A stretch of 64,000 nucleotides of DNA from Pseudomonas sp. ANT_H4 (GCF_008369295.1 NZ_VOBG01000004.1:302801-366800); one strand, 5' to 3'; positions 37,529 through 48,007 are shown, counted from the first letter of the stretch. Numbers and translations are program-made. Notes: generated by a model from the sequence alone, not told the origin.

Positions 37529-39412
37529 ATGCTACTCGGAAAGACACTGCATGACCCACAGCCCTCAGGGGCAGGCGCTGCACACCTCACGCCAACCACG
37601 ACAACAAGCCAAGCTATTGTCAACGTCGACAAGCCCCTTGATCCTCATCGATTGCGTGACCTGACCTTTGTCGGCGTTGGCAGCAGCGTGGCTTATCTGG
37701 CCAATGAACTGAATAGCCGATTTGCCGCAGACGGCCAGACATCGCCCTTGCGGGGTAAGGTCAGCATTATCGGCCAGGAAGAACCATGGTCGGCGAATGT
37801 TCGTGGCCAGGGTTACATCAATCACCAACATGAAATCATCAGCCAATGGGGTCAGCAGGCACCCACCTACGACCCCGGCTACGCTGATCGGGGCGAGTTT
37901 GCAGCCGGTAACCAGCACCAACTGGAGCGAGCAAAAGAGCTGGGGGCAGAACACCTGCCCGCGCAGGTCATATCCATCAGCCAACTGAAAAACGGCACCT
38001 ATCAAATCCGCTTGGATAACGGCCAGGCCCTGGACAGCCGCCAAGTAGTGCTGGGTATGGGCGCCGGCCCACACACCAGCCTATGGAACAACGACGGCCC
38101 ACAGACCCTGGCGGAAAAACGCCTGGGCAATATACGCCTGCATCAGCAGGAGGCCTTGCGCAGCAATGTATTGGACCTGGACGAGTTCATGCGGGCCACC
38201 GATAGGAATCCTGAAAAGTTCGCCGGCAAGACGGTAGTGGTGCACGGCCCCAACGCCGGTATCGACGCGGTCGAGCGCGCCGCAGAGTTGGGGGCGAAAG
38301 TCGATTGGCTGATCCGCAACACCAAGCCGGTGCTGCTGGACGGACATCAACTGAAATTTGCCCCCGTGGTAGCAAAAAACAACCTGATTTCAGTCGATGC
38401 ACTGGACATCCGCCCAAACGCTGACACAAAAGGCCCGCCGTTGCGGCTGAGCTACAGCATACCCGGCGACAAGCCTCAAGAACCCCGTAAAACCCTGAAC
38501 GCCGACTACTACGTGTATGCCCTGGGGCAGGATATCCAAAAATCGGGAAGCGCCGGCGCCATCCTGGGCGAGCTGCTTGGGAAGCTGGAGCCTGTTTACG
38601 ACTACGATCAGGTCTACAGCGACCAGCCCTTCAAGACGGTGGTGGGTCTACAAAGCCGAGGCAGCAACAGCAGCAACGGCCTGATCATAGTCGGCGCAGC
38701 GGTAGCGCAGTTGGCCGAAAATGTTCAGCACAGCTATCTGGACCATGCGGCCGAGCGAATTTTCCAGCAACTGGAAAAGCTTCCAGGCCAACCCGGCGAA
38801 GAGCTGTCACGGCTGATACTTCAGGGTGCAAGCTCGCAAGACATTCAGGCTCATCTGCAAACCTGGCCGGTAAACACGGCCACTGCCCCAACGATGCAGG
38901 TCTTACACAATCAAGTATCGGACTACCTGGCGGCTCGCGACTATTTCCAGCAGCAAGCCATCGATAAAAAAGGGGCCCGCGGCGTCGCGGGAGAAGTGGA
39001 AAACCAGACGTTGAACCAGGTGCCGTCGGTGGTTGTTTCTCCTCAGCTCGGCACGGTGAAGGCCTCCACCGCCGCCCTGTCAGGACTGATGCCTGCTTAT
39101 GTCGCTAATGGCGAAAACAACTTCACCGCCGACGATCGCACCATGCTGCGAGCCGGTATCGCCGATCGATACCCCAACATCAACAACACCCAGGCCAGCC
39201 GCTTCATTGATGAGGTGATAGGCACCCGCCACCTTGGTCACCAGAACTTTATCGACAAGGTAGTCACCGAAGGGGCCAGCAAGCTTCCCGTGCAGACACC
39301 AGTGGTTGGCGTACCGGCGTCCGTCAGGGCCGGCTATGAGGCGCATTTGCAAGCCTTGAACAACGGCACCGCCGACAACGAGCCTTTGAGTCGCCAGTGG
39401 GAGCCCACATAA
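37529..39412 (+). CDS. Orphan FAD/NAD(P)-binding flavoprotein-like protein with unknown C-terminal domain
   Basis: 627 aa from ATG 37529, where AAGGA lies 8 nt upstream; the ATG at 37502 has no ribosome site. I do not recognise a named family. A first dinucleotide-binding fold begins LTFVGVGSSVAYLANEL; a typical flavoprotein strand-turn (RQVVLGMGAGPHTSLW) follows, then a second Rossmann motif VVVHGPNAGIDAVERAAELG with DWLIR, and YYVYALGQD, as in two-domain flavin monooxygenases and oxidoreductases. The last ~190 residues (after ENVQHSYLDHAAERIFQQLEK) are mostly helical and match nothing I know. The N-terminus is Thr/Ser/Pro-rich and not a Sec signal. Monocistronic. Possible roles include a secreted effector or a specialised oxidase; neither is shown. 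Confidence 0.75.
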   Translation: MLLGKTLHDPQPSGAGAAHLTPTTTTSQAIVNVDKPLDPHRLRDLTFVGVGSSVAYLANELNSRFAADGQTSPLRGKVSIIGQEEPWSANVRGQGYINHQHEIISQWGQQAPTYDPGYADRGEFAAGNQHQLERAKELGAEHLPAQVISISQLKNGTYQIRLDNGQALDSRQVVLGMGAGPHTSLWNNDGPQTLAEKRLGNIRLHQQEALRSNVLDLDEFMRATDRNPEKFAGKTVVVHGPNAGIDAVERAAELGAKVDWLIRNTKPVLLDGHQLKFAPVVAKNNLISVDALDIRPNADTKGPPLRLSYSIPGDKPQEPRKTLNADYYVYALGQDIQKSGSAGAILGELLGKLEPVYDYDQVYSDQPFKTVVGLQSRGSNSSNGLIIVGAAVAQLAENVQHSYLDHAAERIFQQLEKLPGQPGEELSRLILQGASSQDIQAHLQTWPVNTATAPTMQVLHNQVSDYLAARDYFQQQAIDKKGARGVAGEVENQTLNQVPSVVVSPQLGTVKASTAALSGLMPAYVANGENNFTADDRTMLRAGIADRYPNINNTQASRFIDEVIGTRHLGHQNFIDKVVTEGASKLPVQTPVVGVPASVRAGYEAHLQALNNGTADNEPLSRQWEPT

Positions 39413-39446
39413 CCAAGCAACCCAGGGCAGCAGCTCGCCTGCCACC

Positions 39447-41180
39447 CTACTCGTTATCCAACCCCTTGCGCCGATACGGAAACACATCAATCACCTTCCC
39501 GGCTCGAATCGCTTCCTGCAGGCCTTTCCAGTAATCGGCGTTGTATAACTCGCCGTGCAATTCGTCGAACAGCCGGCGTTGGCCGGCATCGGCAAACAGA
39601 AACGGTGGAAACTCCTCGGGAAACACGTCCAGCGGCCCGATGGAATACCACGGCTCCGAGGCCATTTCATCTTCCGGAGTACGCGGTGCCGGGATATGGC
39701 GGAAGTTGGCTTCGGTCAGAAAGCAGATTTCGTCGTAGTCATAAAACACCACGCGACCGTGACGGGTCACGCCAAAGTTTTTCAGCAACATGTCGCCAGG
39801 AAAGATATTCGCCGCCGCCAGTTGCTTGATCGCCAGGCCATAGTCTTCCAGGGCTTCGCGCACCTGGGCGTCGTTGGCGTTTTCCAGGTAGAGGTTGAGC
39901 GGCGTCATGCGCCGCTCCGTCCAGCAATGGCGGATCAACACTGTGTCGCCTTCAAGCTCGACGGTGCCCGCCGCCACTTCCAGCAGTTCGGCCAGGCACT
40001 CGGGTTCGAACTTGCTCAGGGGGAAGCGGAAGTCGGCGAACTCCTGGGTATCGGCCATGCGCCCGACCCGATCGACACTCTTCACCAACCGGTACTTCTC
40101 GATCACCGTGGCGCGGTTGACGTTTTTTGACGGTGAAAAGCGGTCCTTGATGATCTTGAACACAGTGTTAAAGCCCGGCAGGGTAAACACGCTCATGACC
40201 ATGCCGCGCACGCCGGGCGCCATGATGAATTGGTCGTCGGTGGTGGCCAGGTGGTTGATCAGTGCCCGGTAAAACTCGGACTTGCCGTGTTTGTAGAAGC
40301 CGATGGAGGTGTACAACTCGGCGATATGCTTGCCCGGAAGGATGCGCTTGAGGAAGCCGATAAACTCCGCTGGCACCGGCACATCCACCATGAAATAGGA
40401 ACGGGTGAACGAGAAGATGATCGACACATCGGCTTCGTCGGTGATCAGCGCATCGATCTGGATACCGCGCCCCTCTCGGTGCAGCAGCGGAATCACCAGC
40501 GGCCATTGCTCGTCGCGGGTATAGATACGCCCTACCAGGTAAGCGCCTTTGTTGCGGTAGAGCACCGAGGAAAACAGTTCAACGTTAAGGTCCGGGTCCT
40601 TGCACACCCAATCCGGCAGGTTTTCGCGCAACTGTCCTTCGAGTCGGCGCAGGTCGGCGGGCAAGTCCGCGTAGGGCTCACTAAAGCTGTAGTCGGCGAA
40701 GATCTGCTCCAGCATGCCCGAAAGTTTACCTTGAGGCTTGTAGATGCGGGTTTGCGCCGCACGGGCCCGGCGCAGGCTTGGCCGGGTGGTGTGGATGAAC
40801 ATGCAGCCGTCGCTGATCAGGTCGTGGCTGAACAGCCCGCAAAAGATCGAGTTGTACCAGGTCTCCGACAGTTCATCGTCAAAGCGCAGGTCGATCAGGC
40901 TGATGTAGGCGCTTTTCACCAAGGGCCAGGATTTGACGTCGAACAGCGGCTCATCATCGAAGGTTGCCTGCAGCCGTGCGGTCACTTCGCCGACCTTCTC
41001 TTCATAGAGGTTGATACGCGCCGCCGACGCCACTTGCGCTTGTTGCCACTGGGCTTTTTCAAAGCGCTGCCGGGCGCCGTCGGTGATCTGGCGAAAATGC
41101 TCGCGGTAGTCGTCGAAGCCATCGAGGATCACTGTTGCGATGGAGAGCGCGGTGTCGATGGCTGGCGTTTGCTGCGGCAT
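39447..41180 (-). CDS. aceK: Isocitrate dehydrogenase kinase/phosphatase
   Basis: 577 aa from ATG 41180, with AGAGG 8 nt upstream (E. coli AceK has 578). It phosphorylates and inactivates isocitrate dehydrogenase, pushing carbon into the glyoxylate shunt on acetate or fatty acids, and reverses this. Recognisable segments: [18 protein letters not shown], the C-terminal kinase lobe [17 protein letters not shown] and the metal-binding [22 protein letters not shown]. Here it stands alone, not in an aceBAK operon, as is usual in Pseudomonas. Confidence 0.95.
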   Translation of the reverse strand: MPQQTPAIDTALSIATVILDGFDDYREHFRQITDGARQRFEKAQWQQAQVASAARINLYEEKVGEVTARLQATFDDEPLFDVKSWPLVKSAYISLIDLRFDDELSETWYNSIFCGLFSHDLISDGCMFIHTTRPSLRRARAAQTRIYKPQGKLSGMLEQIFADYSFSEPYADLPADLRRLEGQLRENLPDWVCKDPDLNVELFSSVLYRNKGAYLVGRIYTRDEQWPLVIPLLHREGRGIQIDALITDEADVSIIFSFTRSYFMVDVPVPAEFIGFLKRILPGKHIAELYTSIGFYKHGKSEFYRALINHLATTDDQFIMAPGVRGMVMSVFTLPGFNTVFKIIKDRFSPSKNVNRATVIEKYRLVKSVDRVGRMADTQEFADFRFPLSKFEPECLAELLEVAAGTVELEGDTVLIRHCWTERRMTPLNLYLENANDAQVREALEDYGLAIKQLAAANIFPGDMLLKNFGVTRHGRVVFYDYDEICFLTEANFRHIPAPRTPEDEMASEPWYSIGPLDVFPEEFPPFLFADAGQRRLFDELHGELYNADYWKGLQEAIRAGKVIDVFPYRRKGLDNE

Positions 41181-41362
41181 ATCGGAGACCTCTGCGGGCA
41201 TTCGGAAGACCTGAGCTTAGCCAGTGTAGGGGAGCAGGAGAAGCGCAATCTTGCAGCTCGCCCTGTACACCTTTGTTCATTTCGTACATTAAATAGTTAT
41301 TAGCGATTGTGTCAGGTAGGTCGGTAGGCAACACTCTCGGCCTTGTTAAAAAGGAGTTGTCC

Positions 41363-42259
41363 GTGAGACCTGTCGACACCCTGCACCTGCTGGTGCTGGC
41401 CGCCATCTGGGGCGCAAGCTTTCTGTTCATGCGGATTATCGCCCCGGAAATCGGCACGATTCCTACGGCATTCTTTCGGGTCTCGATTGCCGCCACCGGC
41501 CTGCTGGTGATCCTCGCCATGATGCGGGTGCGCTGGGATTTTCAAGGCAAGTTCAAGACCGTACTGTTGCTGGGAGTGATCAACTCGGGGATTCCCGCGA
41601 CCATGTACTCAGTGGCCGCCCAGGTATTGCCGGCGGGTTACTCGGCAATCTTCAATGCAACCACGCCATTGATGGGCGTGTTGATTGGCGGGCTGTTTTT
41701 CAGCGAGCGGCTGACACCATCGAAGATTGCCGGGGTGTGCCTGGGTCTGTTTGGCGTCGGCATCCTGACCCGCGCAGGACCGATGGCATTCGACATGGAA
41801 CTGCTGATGGGCGCCCTCGCCTGCCTACTGGCGACCACCTGCTATGGGTTCGCAGGGTTTCTCGCCCGGCGCTGGCTGGATCAACAGGGAGGCCTGGACA
41901 GTCGACTTTCCGCCCTGGGTAGCATGCTCGGCGCGACGCTGTTTCTGCTGCCATGGTTTGCCTACAGCGCTATCAGCCAGCCGCCAGCCAGTTGGGGGGG
42001 CTGGAACGTATGGCTGTCCTTGCTGGGATTGGGGCTGGTGTGTACGGCCTTTGCCTACATTCTGTACTTCCGTTTGCTGACCTCCATCGGGCCGGTGAAG
42101 TCCATGACTGTTACGTTCATGATTCCGCCATTCGGGGTGTTGTGGGGCGCGCTGTTGCTGGATGAACCGTTGTCCATGGCCCATCTGTATGGCGGGGTGT
42201 TGATTGCGGGGGCGTTGTGGCTGGTGCTCAGGCCGGGGAAGTTGGCCAAGAAGCTGTAG
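41363..42259 (+). CDS. DMT-family (EamA) transporter
   Basis: 298 aa from GTG 41363 with AGGAG 6 nt upstream. Ten helices in two EamA repeats, opening VDTLHLLVLAAIWGASFLFMR, typical of drug/metabolite exporters. Substrate unknown. It is convergent with another DMT gene; the two are separated by 31 bp with a shared hairpin. Confidence 0.88.
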   Translation: MRPVDTLHLLVLAAIWGASFLFMRIIAPEIGTIPTAFFRVSIAATGLLVILAMMRVRWDFQGKFKTVLLLGVINSGIPATMYSVAAQVLPAGYSAIFNATTPLMGVLIGGLFFSERLTPSKIAGVCLGLFGVGILTRAGPMAFDMELLMGALACLLATTCYGFAGFLARRWLDQQGGLDSRLSALGSMLGATLFLLPWFAYSAISQPPASWGGWNVWLSLLGLGLVCTAFAYILYFRLLTSIGPVKSMTVTFMIPPFGVLWGALLLDEPLSMAHLYGGVLIAGALWLVLRPGKLAKKL

Positions 42260-42281
42260 GGGCGAGATCAATCGCCCCTTC
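42258..42281. terminator. Hairpin between convergent DMT genes, probable bidirectional terminator
   Basis: AGGGGCGA/TCGCCCCT stem (42258-42265, 42272-42279) with loop GATCAA. No long T-run. Confidence 0.5.
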
Positions 42282-42290
42282 AGCTACCGA

Positions 42291-43151
42291 TCAGCTTTTA
42301 CGAAACACGAACACCAACCCAACGATGATCAGCCCCATCCCCAGCAGACTCAACATCGCCAGCCGGTTGCCAAAGATCAGGTAATCCATCACCGCCGTCA
42401 CCGCCGGCACCAGGTAGAACAGGCTGGTGACATTCACCAGATTGCCCCTGGCGATCAGCCGGTAAAGCAGCAGCGTCGCCAGCAGCGAGACTACCAACCC
42501 CATCCACAACACCGGCCCATAAAACCCCACGTTGTGTTCGAAGTGAAAGGGCTGGAACGGCACAAACACCGAGCACAACAACAAACCTGCCAAGTACTGC
42601 ACCGGCAGCGTACCCAATGGGTTATCGGTGATGCGTTTCTGCATGATGGAACCCAGGGTCATGCTCGCCAGGGCCAACAGGCCAAAGAGCATCCCTGCCA
42701 GGGACATGCCGGACAAACCGATGCCCTGGTAGACCACCATGATCAACCCCGCCAACCCCAGCGCCAGGCCGAACATCCGGCTCCAGGAGCGCTGGCGCTC
42801 CACCAGCACCACGGTCAGGATCGGCTGCACGCCCATGATGGTCGCCATGACGCCAGGGGTGACTTTCAGATCCAGGGCCAACAGATAGAAAATCTGATAG
42901 GCCCCCAACAACACCAGGCCGGTGGCAACCGCATAACGCATCGCCTTGCCCGACTGTGGCAGCTTGAGCTTGAGGATCGGCACCAGGATCACCAGCCCCA
43001 GCAGGGCAATGGCAAAACGAATCAGTAGAAAGGCAAAGGCTGAAGCATGGGCCAGGCCCAGCTTGGAGAAAATCGCCCCACTGCTCCACAGCAGGACAAA
43101 CAGGCTCGTCGAGGCCGCCGCGGCCACGGATTGTTTCGAAAGAACAGACAT
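42291..43151 (-). CDS. DMT-family (EamA) transporter
   Basis: 286 aa from ATG 43151, with AGGTGG upstream. Two EamA repeats, each five helices, with LFVLLWSSGAIFSKLGL at the start and GVMATIMGVQPILTVVL in the first repeat. Not similar enough to the convergent neighbour to suggest a recent duplication. Probably an exporter of amino acids, nucleobases or other small metabolites; not resolvable by eye. Confidence 0.87.
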   Translation of the reverse strand: MSVLSKQSVAAAASTSLFVLLWSSGAIFSKLGLAHASAFAFLLIRFAIALLGLVILVPILKLKLPQSGKAMRYAVATGLVLLGAYQIFYLLALDLKVTPGVMATIMGVQPILTVVLVERQRSWSRMFGLALGLAGLIMVVYQGIGLSGMSLAGMLFGLLALASMTLGSIMQKRITDNPLGTLPVQYLAGLLLCSVFVPFQPFHFEHNVGFYGPVLWMGLVVSLLATLLLYRLIARGNLVNVTSLFYLVPAVTAVMDYLIFGNRLAMLSLLGMGLIIVGLVFVFRKS

Positions 43152-43246
43152 GGGTACCACCTGTGATCAGGCAAAAAGCCAACTCAGCAAAGGCTGAAAT
43201 TCAGTAGTTTTTTTCAGGCGGGCGCGGGAGAGCAGCAGGTAGCTGA

Positions 43247-43411
43247 TCAGCCCGAAATGCCAACGCCAGGCGGTGATACGACTGCGTACACCGGCGTGCT
43301 ACTGACAGGTGGGGGATACTGGCCGATCTGCGCAGGCTGCTGATTCCCGCACGGCACGACCACAGCGTTGACCGCTGAATCGATTACCGCTACGCGCTGG
43401 GAAGCTGGCAT
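43247..43411 (-). CDS. Putative 54-aa small protein
   Basis: ATG 43411 to TGA 43247. The peptide MPASQRVAVIDSAVNAVVVP continues as a Pro/Val-rich tail with QPAQIGQYPPPVSSTPVYAVV. The ribosome site is poor, and an extended frame reaches 43666 without a better start. Codon use is compatible with a real gene. No family recognised. Confidence 0.35.
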   Translation of the reverse strand: MPASQRVAVIDSAVNAVVVPCGNQQPAQIGQYPPPVSSTPVYAVVSPPGVGISG

Positions 43412-43614
43412 GGGCTGATCTTTTTTGAAGAGGTGGAGGGTGCTGTGAAACACCGAGTGCCGACTATAACCATCCGGCGACATGCCTTGCAACGACTTCG
43501 CCAAAAGACCAGTAAGGACAATGGGTGACAGGCCTCGCTTCCTCAATGCGACCATGACAGGAAGCATTGAAGAACCAAGCCTATTGGCTGGCAGCCCTGA
43601 CAAATAAAAAGCAT

Positions 43615-43643
43615 AAAAAAACCGCTCATCCGAGCGGTTTTTT
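43615..43643 (-). terminator. Intrinsic terminator after lpxO
   Basis: AACCGCTC/GAGCGGTT stem (43620-43627, 43632-43639) with A-run and T-run on the two sides; works for the minus-strand lpxO-like gene ending at 43659. Confidence 0.88.
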
Positions 43644-43658
43644 ATGCCTGAAAAACAC

Positions 43659-44597
43659 TCAACCAAACAACCAATACCCCAACGCCGTCAACACCACCAC
43701 CGCCAGCACCGGCCGCATGACACGGTAGGCCTTTGGATGGCGACGCTTCCACTGTTTGATTACACCACTGAAGCTGTCGCTGAAACGCTTGCTCCAGGCA
43801 TAGGCCCGGTTGATCCCTCCAACGCGCTCATCGTCAAGATTCTGCGGAGCAGTGGCGCGACCCAGTTGGGCGCTGACCCAGCGGTTGATGCGCGTCATCA
43901 GTCGGCTGCTCAATGGCCGCTCGATGTCGCAGAACAGAATCACCCGGGTTTTCTCGGTTTCGTTCTTCACCCAGTGCACGTAGGTCTCGTCGAACATCAC
44001 GTCTTCGCCGTCTCGCCAGGCGTAGATCTGGCCATCAACAAAGATGCGGCAATCGTCAGAGTTGGGCGTCGACAAGCCCAGGTGATAACGCAGGGAACCA
44101 GCAAACGGGTCCCGGTGCGGGTTGAGGTGGCTACCGCCAGGCAACAGGGCAAACATGGCGCCCTTGACGTTGGGGATACTGCTGACCAGAGCCACGGTTT
44201 TCGGGCAAAGCAACTCGGCCGATGGCAGCGGCTTGTCGTACCACTTGAGGTAGAAACGCTTCCAGCCTTTCTTGAAGAACGAGCCAAACCCAGCGTCGTT
44301 GTTCTTGTCGGCGGCGCGGATGTAGCCCTCGTCAAACAGGTGCATGGCCTCGTCGCGGATCACTTCCCAGTTGTCCTTGAGCACGTCCAGTTCCGGGAAC
44401 TTGCTGCGATCCAGGTACGGCTTGGACGGCACGCCGGAAAAGATGTACATCAAGGCGTTATACGGGGCGAACAGCGCCGAGTGGTTGACGAACTGACGCA
44501 ACACCGGCAAACGTGCCTTCCCGCGCAAATGCACATAAAGCGTGCTGCCAATAAACAGCAGCAACACCGACAGCTTGGCAACCAAAAAAAAGGTCAT
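43659..44597 (-). CDS. lpxO: Lipid A beta-hydroxylase LpxO (Asp/Asn beta-hydroxylase family)
   Basis: 312 aa from ATG 44597 with AGGAG upstream. N-terminal membrane helix 3-22, then a Fe(II)/2-oxoglutarate oxygenase core with H161xD163 in NPHRDPFAG, the distal His208 in DETYVHWVKN and Arg218 for 2-oxoglutarate, and a second hydrophobic helix at the C-terminus. LpxO adds 2-hydroxyl groups to secondary acyl chains of lipid A at the cytoplasmic face of the inner membrane. Pseudomonas often carry two paralogues; which one this is cannot be decided. Confidence 0.88.
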   Translation of the reverse strand: MTFFLVAKLSVLLLFIGSTLYVHLRGKARLPVLRQFVNHSALFAPYNALMYIFSGVPSKPYLDRSKFPELDVLKDNWEVIRDEAMHLFDEGYIRAADKNNDAGFGSFFKKGWKRFYLKWYDKPLPSAELLCPKTVALVSSIPNVKGAMFALLPGGSHLNPHRDPFAGSLRYHLGLSTPNSDDCRIFVDGQIYAWRDGEDVMFDETYVHWVKNETEKTRVILFCDIERPLSSRLMTRINRWVSAQLGRATAPQNLDDERVGGINRAYAWSKRFSDSFSGVIKQWKRRHPKAYRVMRPVLAVVVLTALGYWLFG

Positions 44598-44824
44598 GCA
44601 GCAACTCCTGGAAATAGGCGTCTGGTCCACAGACTCCCATTGACGGGAAACCAGACATAGCAGACGGCCATGATAAACACTCCAGGCCTTCGGAAAAACC
44701 CGCGCAATCCAACAATCGGTATTAAGGGCCGCGCGAAAGCGGTCAATTATGCATAAGGCACATCAAAACAGGGCTGACACGGGTCAACCCTGAAACAACG
44801 GGCACAACCCTGCTCATTAGCATC

Positions 44825-45799
44825 TCAAGCCTGGTTTTCCTGGTCGGTAAACAAATCACTGAACAACATGCTCGACAGGTAACGCTCACCGGAGTCCGGC
44901 AGTATCACCACGATAGTCTTGCCCTGCATCTCCGGCTTCTCTGCCAGACGCACCGCCACCGCCATCGCCGCGCCGCAGGAGATACCGCAAAGAATCCCCT
45001 CCTCCTGCATCAAGCGGCGGGCCATAACCTTGGACTCGTCGTCACTGACCAACTCAACCCGGTCCACCATCGACAGATCAAGATTCTTCGGCACGAAACC
45101 GGCACCAATCCCCTGGATCTTGTGGGGGCTGGGTTTGATTTCTTCGCCAGCCAACGCCTGGGTAATCACCGGCGAACTGATCGGCTCCACAGCCACCGAA
45201 AGGATCGGTTTGCCCTGGGTCAGCTTGATGTAGCGGGAAATCCCGGTGATTGTGCCGCCGGTACCTACACCCGCCACCAACACATCAACAGCGCCATCGG
45301 TGTCGTTCCAGATTTCCGGGCCAGTGGTTTTCTCGTGGATTGCCGGGTTGGCCGGGTTTTCAAACTGGGCCGGCATAAAGTATTTGGTCATGTCGCTGGC
45401 GAGGATCTCGCCAGCCTTTTCGATGGCACCTTTCATGCCTTTGGCCGGCTCGGTCAGCACCAGTTCGGCGCCGAGGGCCTTGAGTACCTTGCGCCGCTCG
45501 ATGCTCATGGAGGCCGGCATGGTCAGCAGCAACTTGTAGCCACGGGCAGCGGCGACAAACGCCAGGCCGATCCCGGTATTGCCCGACGTAGGCTCGACGA
45601 TGGTCATGCCAGGCTTGAGTTTGCCGCTGCTTTCGGCGTCCCAGATCATGTTGGCGCCGATCCGGCATTTCACCGAGTACCCAGGGTTACGCCCCTCGAT
45701 CTTGGCCAGAATCGTCACGCCCCGAGGCGCGAGGCGGTTGATCTGAACCAGGGGCGTGTTACCGATGGAGTGCGCGTTGTCTGCAAAAATGCGGCTCAT
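44825..45799 (-). CDS. cysK: Cysteine synthase A (O-acetylserine sulfhydrylase)
   Basis: 324 aa from ATG 45799. It makes L-cysteine from O-acetylserine and sulphide with PLP. PLP Lys44 in [11 protein letters not shown], phosphate- and substrate-binding TSGNTG at 71-76, and GTGGTITG near 180. The length and [19 protein letters not shown] segment fit CysK rather than cystathionine beta-synthase. Divergent from the DUF748 gene. Confidence 0.93.
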   Translation of the reverse strand: MSRIFADNAHSIGNTPLVQINRLAPRGVTILAKIEGRNPGYSVKCRIGANMIWDAESSGKLKPGMTIVEPTSGNTGIGLAFVAAARGYKLLLTMPASMSIERRKVLKALGAELVLTEPAKGMKGAIEKAGEILASDMTKYFMPAQFENPANPAIHEKTTGPEIWNDTDGAVDVLVAGVGTGGTITGISRYIKLTQGKPILSVAVEPISSPVITQALAGEEIKPSPHKIQGIGAGFVPKNLDLSMVDRVELVSDDESKVMARRLMQEEGILCGISCGAAMAVAVRLAEKPEMQGKTIVVILPDSGERYLSSMLFSDLFTDQENQA

Positions 45800-45924
45800 A
45801 ACGGGGTCCTTAAAGCAGCTTTTAGGAAGGCCCCAAGGGTATGCCTCGTGCCTCAAGGCGTCCAGTCAAGACGAACGTCCAGAGCCAGGCGCAGTCAACC
45901 ACCTATACCGCTGGAGAACCCTCT

Positions 45925-47001
45925 ATGAAACGTCGATACAGTTGGCCAATCTGGACCGTGGCCGGGCTTGTGCTGCTACTGGTGGCGCTGGATATCGTCC
46001 TGCCCTATCTGGTACGCAATTACCTGAATGAAAAAATCGCCAACATGGGCGATTACCGTGGACAGGTGACCGATGTCGACCTGGCCTTGTGGCGTGGCGC
46101 CTACCGCATCAACGGCCTGCAGATCGTCAAGGTCGACGGCAAGGTACCGGTACCGTTCGTCAAGGCGCCGGTAATCGACCTGTCGGTGAGCTGGCATTCG
46201 CTGTGGTACGACCACGCGGTGGTGGCTGAGGTGCAGTTCATCAAGCCGGAACTCAACTTTGTCGACGGCGGCGCCAACAAACAGGCTTCCCAGACAGGTC
46301 AAGGCACTGACTGGCGGGCGCAACTGGGAAAACTGTTGCCCATCACCCTCAACGAGGTGCGCATCAACGATGGGCAAATTTCCTTCCATAATTTCAATTC
46401 CAAGCCGCCGGTCAAAATGGACGCCACCCAAGTCAACGCCAGTTTCTACAATCTGACCAACGTGGTGGACGTCAAAGGCCAACGCGACGCCCGCTTCGAC
46501 GGCAAGGCCCTGCTGCTGGGGCATGCGCCGCTCGAAGCCACGGCCACCTTCGACCCGCTAAGCAATTTCGAAGACTTCGAATTGCGCCTTCGTGCCCGAG
46601 ACATCCAACTCAAACGCATGAATGATTTCGCCTCGGCCTATGGCAGATTCGACTTCAGCTCAGGCACCGGCGACGTGGTGATCGAAGCCCAGGCCAAAAA
46701 AGGCCAGTTGAGCGGCTATATAAAGCCATTGCTGCGCGATGTCGAAATATTCAACTGGCAACAGGACGTGGAAAACAAAGACAAGGGCATCTTCCGCTCT
46801 ATCTGGGAAGCGCTGGTCGGCGTCAGTGAGACGGTGCTGAAAAACCAAGGCAAGAACCAGTTCGCCACTCGCGTTGAGCTAAATGGCAGCGTCCACCAGC
46901 AAGATATCAGCGCGTTCCAGGCGTTTTGGCAGATTTTACGCAACGGCTTTATCCAGGCATTTAACGCTCGCTATGAACAGCCCAAACCCAGCGCGGACTA
47001 A
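45925..47001 (+). CDS. DUF748 / AsmA-like envelope protein
   Basis: 358 aa from ATG 45925 (GGAG 9 nt upstream). One N-terminal membrane helix (WPIWTVAGLVLLLVALDIVLPYLV, about 8-31) anchors a large periplasmic beta-rich domain with repeats such as GAYRINGLQIVKV and VRINDGQISFHNFNSKPP, as in DUF748 and AsmA-like proteins. These are now thought to help carry lipids between membranes; the specific role here is inferred. It precedes the MoxR/VWA pair by 142 bp. Confidence 0.82.
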   Translation: MKRRYSWPIWTVAGLVLLLVALDIVLPYLVRNYLNEKIANMGDYRGQVTDVDLALWRGAYRINGLQIVKVDGKVPVPFVKAPVIDLSVSWHSLWYDHAVVAEVQFIKPELNFVDGGANKQASQTGQGTDWRAQLGKLLPITLNEVRINDGQISFHNFNSKPPVKMDATQVNASFYNLTNVVDVKGQRDARFDGKALLLGHAPLEATATFDPLSNFEDFELRLRARDIQLKRMNDFASAYGRFDFSSGTGDVVIEAQAKKGQLSGYIKPLLRDVEIFNWQQDVENKDKGIFRSIWEALVGVSETVLKNQGKNQFATRVELNGSVHQQDISAFQAFWQILRNGFIQAFNARYEQPKPSAD

Positions 47002-47143
47002 GTCAGGATGTGACGCTCCATTCAGAGACTGAATAGCCCGTCTGCGTTCACAGTCGCCGGGGCTGCGCGGTATAGTCGCAGCCATGCTGAATACTTGGCT
47101 GGCCGGCCCGGAGCCGCTCGGCGTCACGTTCGAGGATTGATAG

Positions 47144-47989
47144 ATGAAGTTCGAAGGCACCCAGGCCTACGTTGCCACCGATGACCTGAAACTGGCCGTC
47201 AACGCCGCCATCACGCTGGAACGTCCCTTGCTGGTCAAGGGCGAACCCGGCACCGGCAAGACCATGCTCGCCGAGCAATTGGCCGAATCCTTCGGCGCCC
47301 GGCTGATCACCTGGCACATCAAGTCCACCACCAAGGCCCACCAGGGCCTGTACGAGTACGATGCGGTCAGCCGTCTGCGGGACTCGCAACTGGGTGTGGA
47401 CAAGGTTCACGACGTACGCAACTACCTGAAAAAGGGCAAGCTCTGGGAAGCGTTCGAATCCGAGGAGCGGGTGATTCTGCTGATCGATGAAATCGACAAG
47501 GCCGACATCGAGTTCCCCAACGACCTACTGCAAGAACTCGACAAGATGGAGTTCTACGTCTACGAGATCGACGAGACCATCAAGGCCAAGAAACGCCCGA
47601 TCATCATCATTACCTCCAACAACGAGAAAGAGCTGCCGGACGCCTTCCTGCGTCGCTGCTTCTTCCACTACATCGCCTTCCCGGACCGCATCACCCTGCA
47701 AAAAATCGTCGACGTGCACTACCCCAACATCAAAAAAGACCTGGTCAGCGAAGCGTTGGACGTGTTCTTCGACGTACGCAAGGTGCCAGGCCTGAAGAAA
47801 AAGCCCTCCACCTCCGAACTGGTGGACTGGCTGAAACTGTTGATGGCCGACAACATCGGCGAAGCGGTACTGCGCGAGCGCGATCCGACCAAGGCCATCC
47901 CGCCCCTGGCCGGCGCCCTGGTGAAGAACGAGCAAGACGTGCAACTGCTTGAGCGCCTGGCGTTCATGAGCCGTCGCGGCAATCGCTGA
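47144..47989 (+). CDS. MoxR-family AAA+ ATPase
   Basis: 281 aa. Walker A GEPGTGKT at 33-40, Walker B LLIDEIDKAD near 110-119, sensor 1 ITSNNEKELPDAF and an arginine-finger RRCFFHYI. It is coupled to a VWA-domain gene 18 nt downstream. MoxR/VWA pairs usually act as chaperone-like modules that mature metalloenzymes or remodel envelope complexes. Their client here is unknown. Confidence 0.92.
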   Translation: MKFEGTQAYVATDDLKLAVNAAITLERPLLVKGEPGTGKTMLAEQLAESFGARLITWHIKSTTKAHQGLYEYDAVSRLRDSQLGVDKVHDVRNYLKKGKLWEAFESEERVILLIDEIDKADIEFPNDLLQELDKMEFYVYEIDETIKAKKRPIIIITSNNEKELPDAFLRRCFFHYIAFPDRITLQKIVDVHYPNIKKDLVSEALDVFFDVRKVPGLKKKPSTSELVDWLKLLMADNIGEAVLRERDPTKAIPPLAGALVKNEQDVQLLERLAFMSRRGNR

Positions 47990-48007
47990 TCATCCGAGGC
48001 GATCGCC

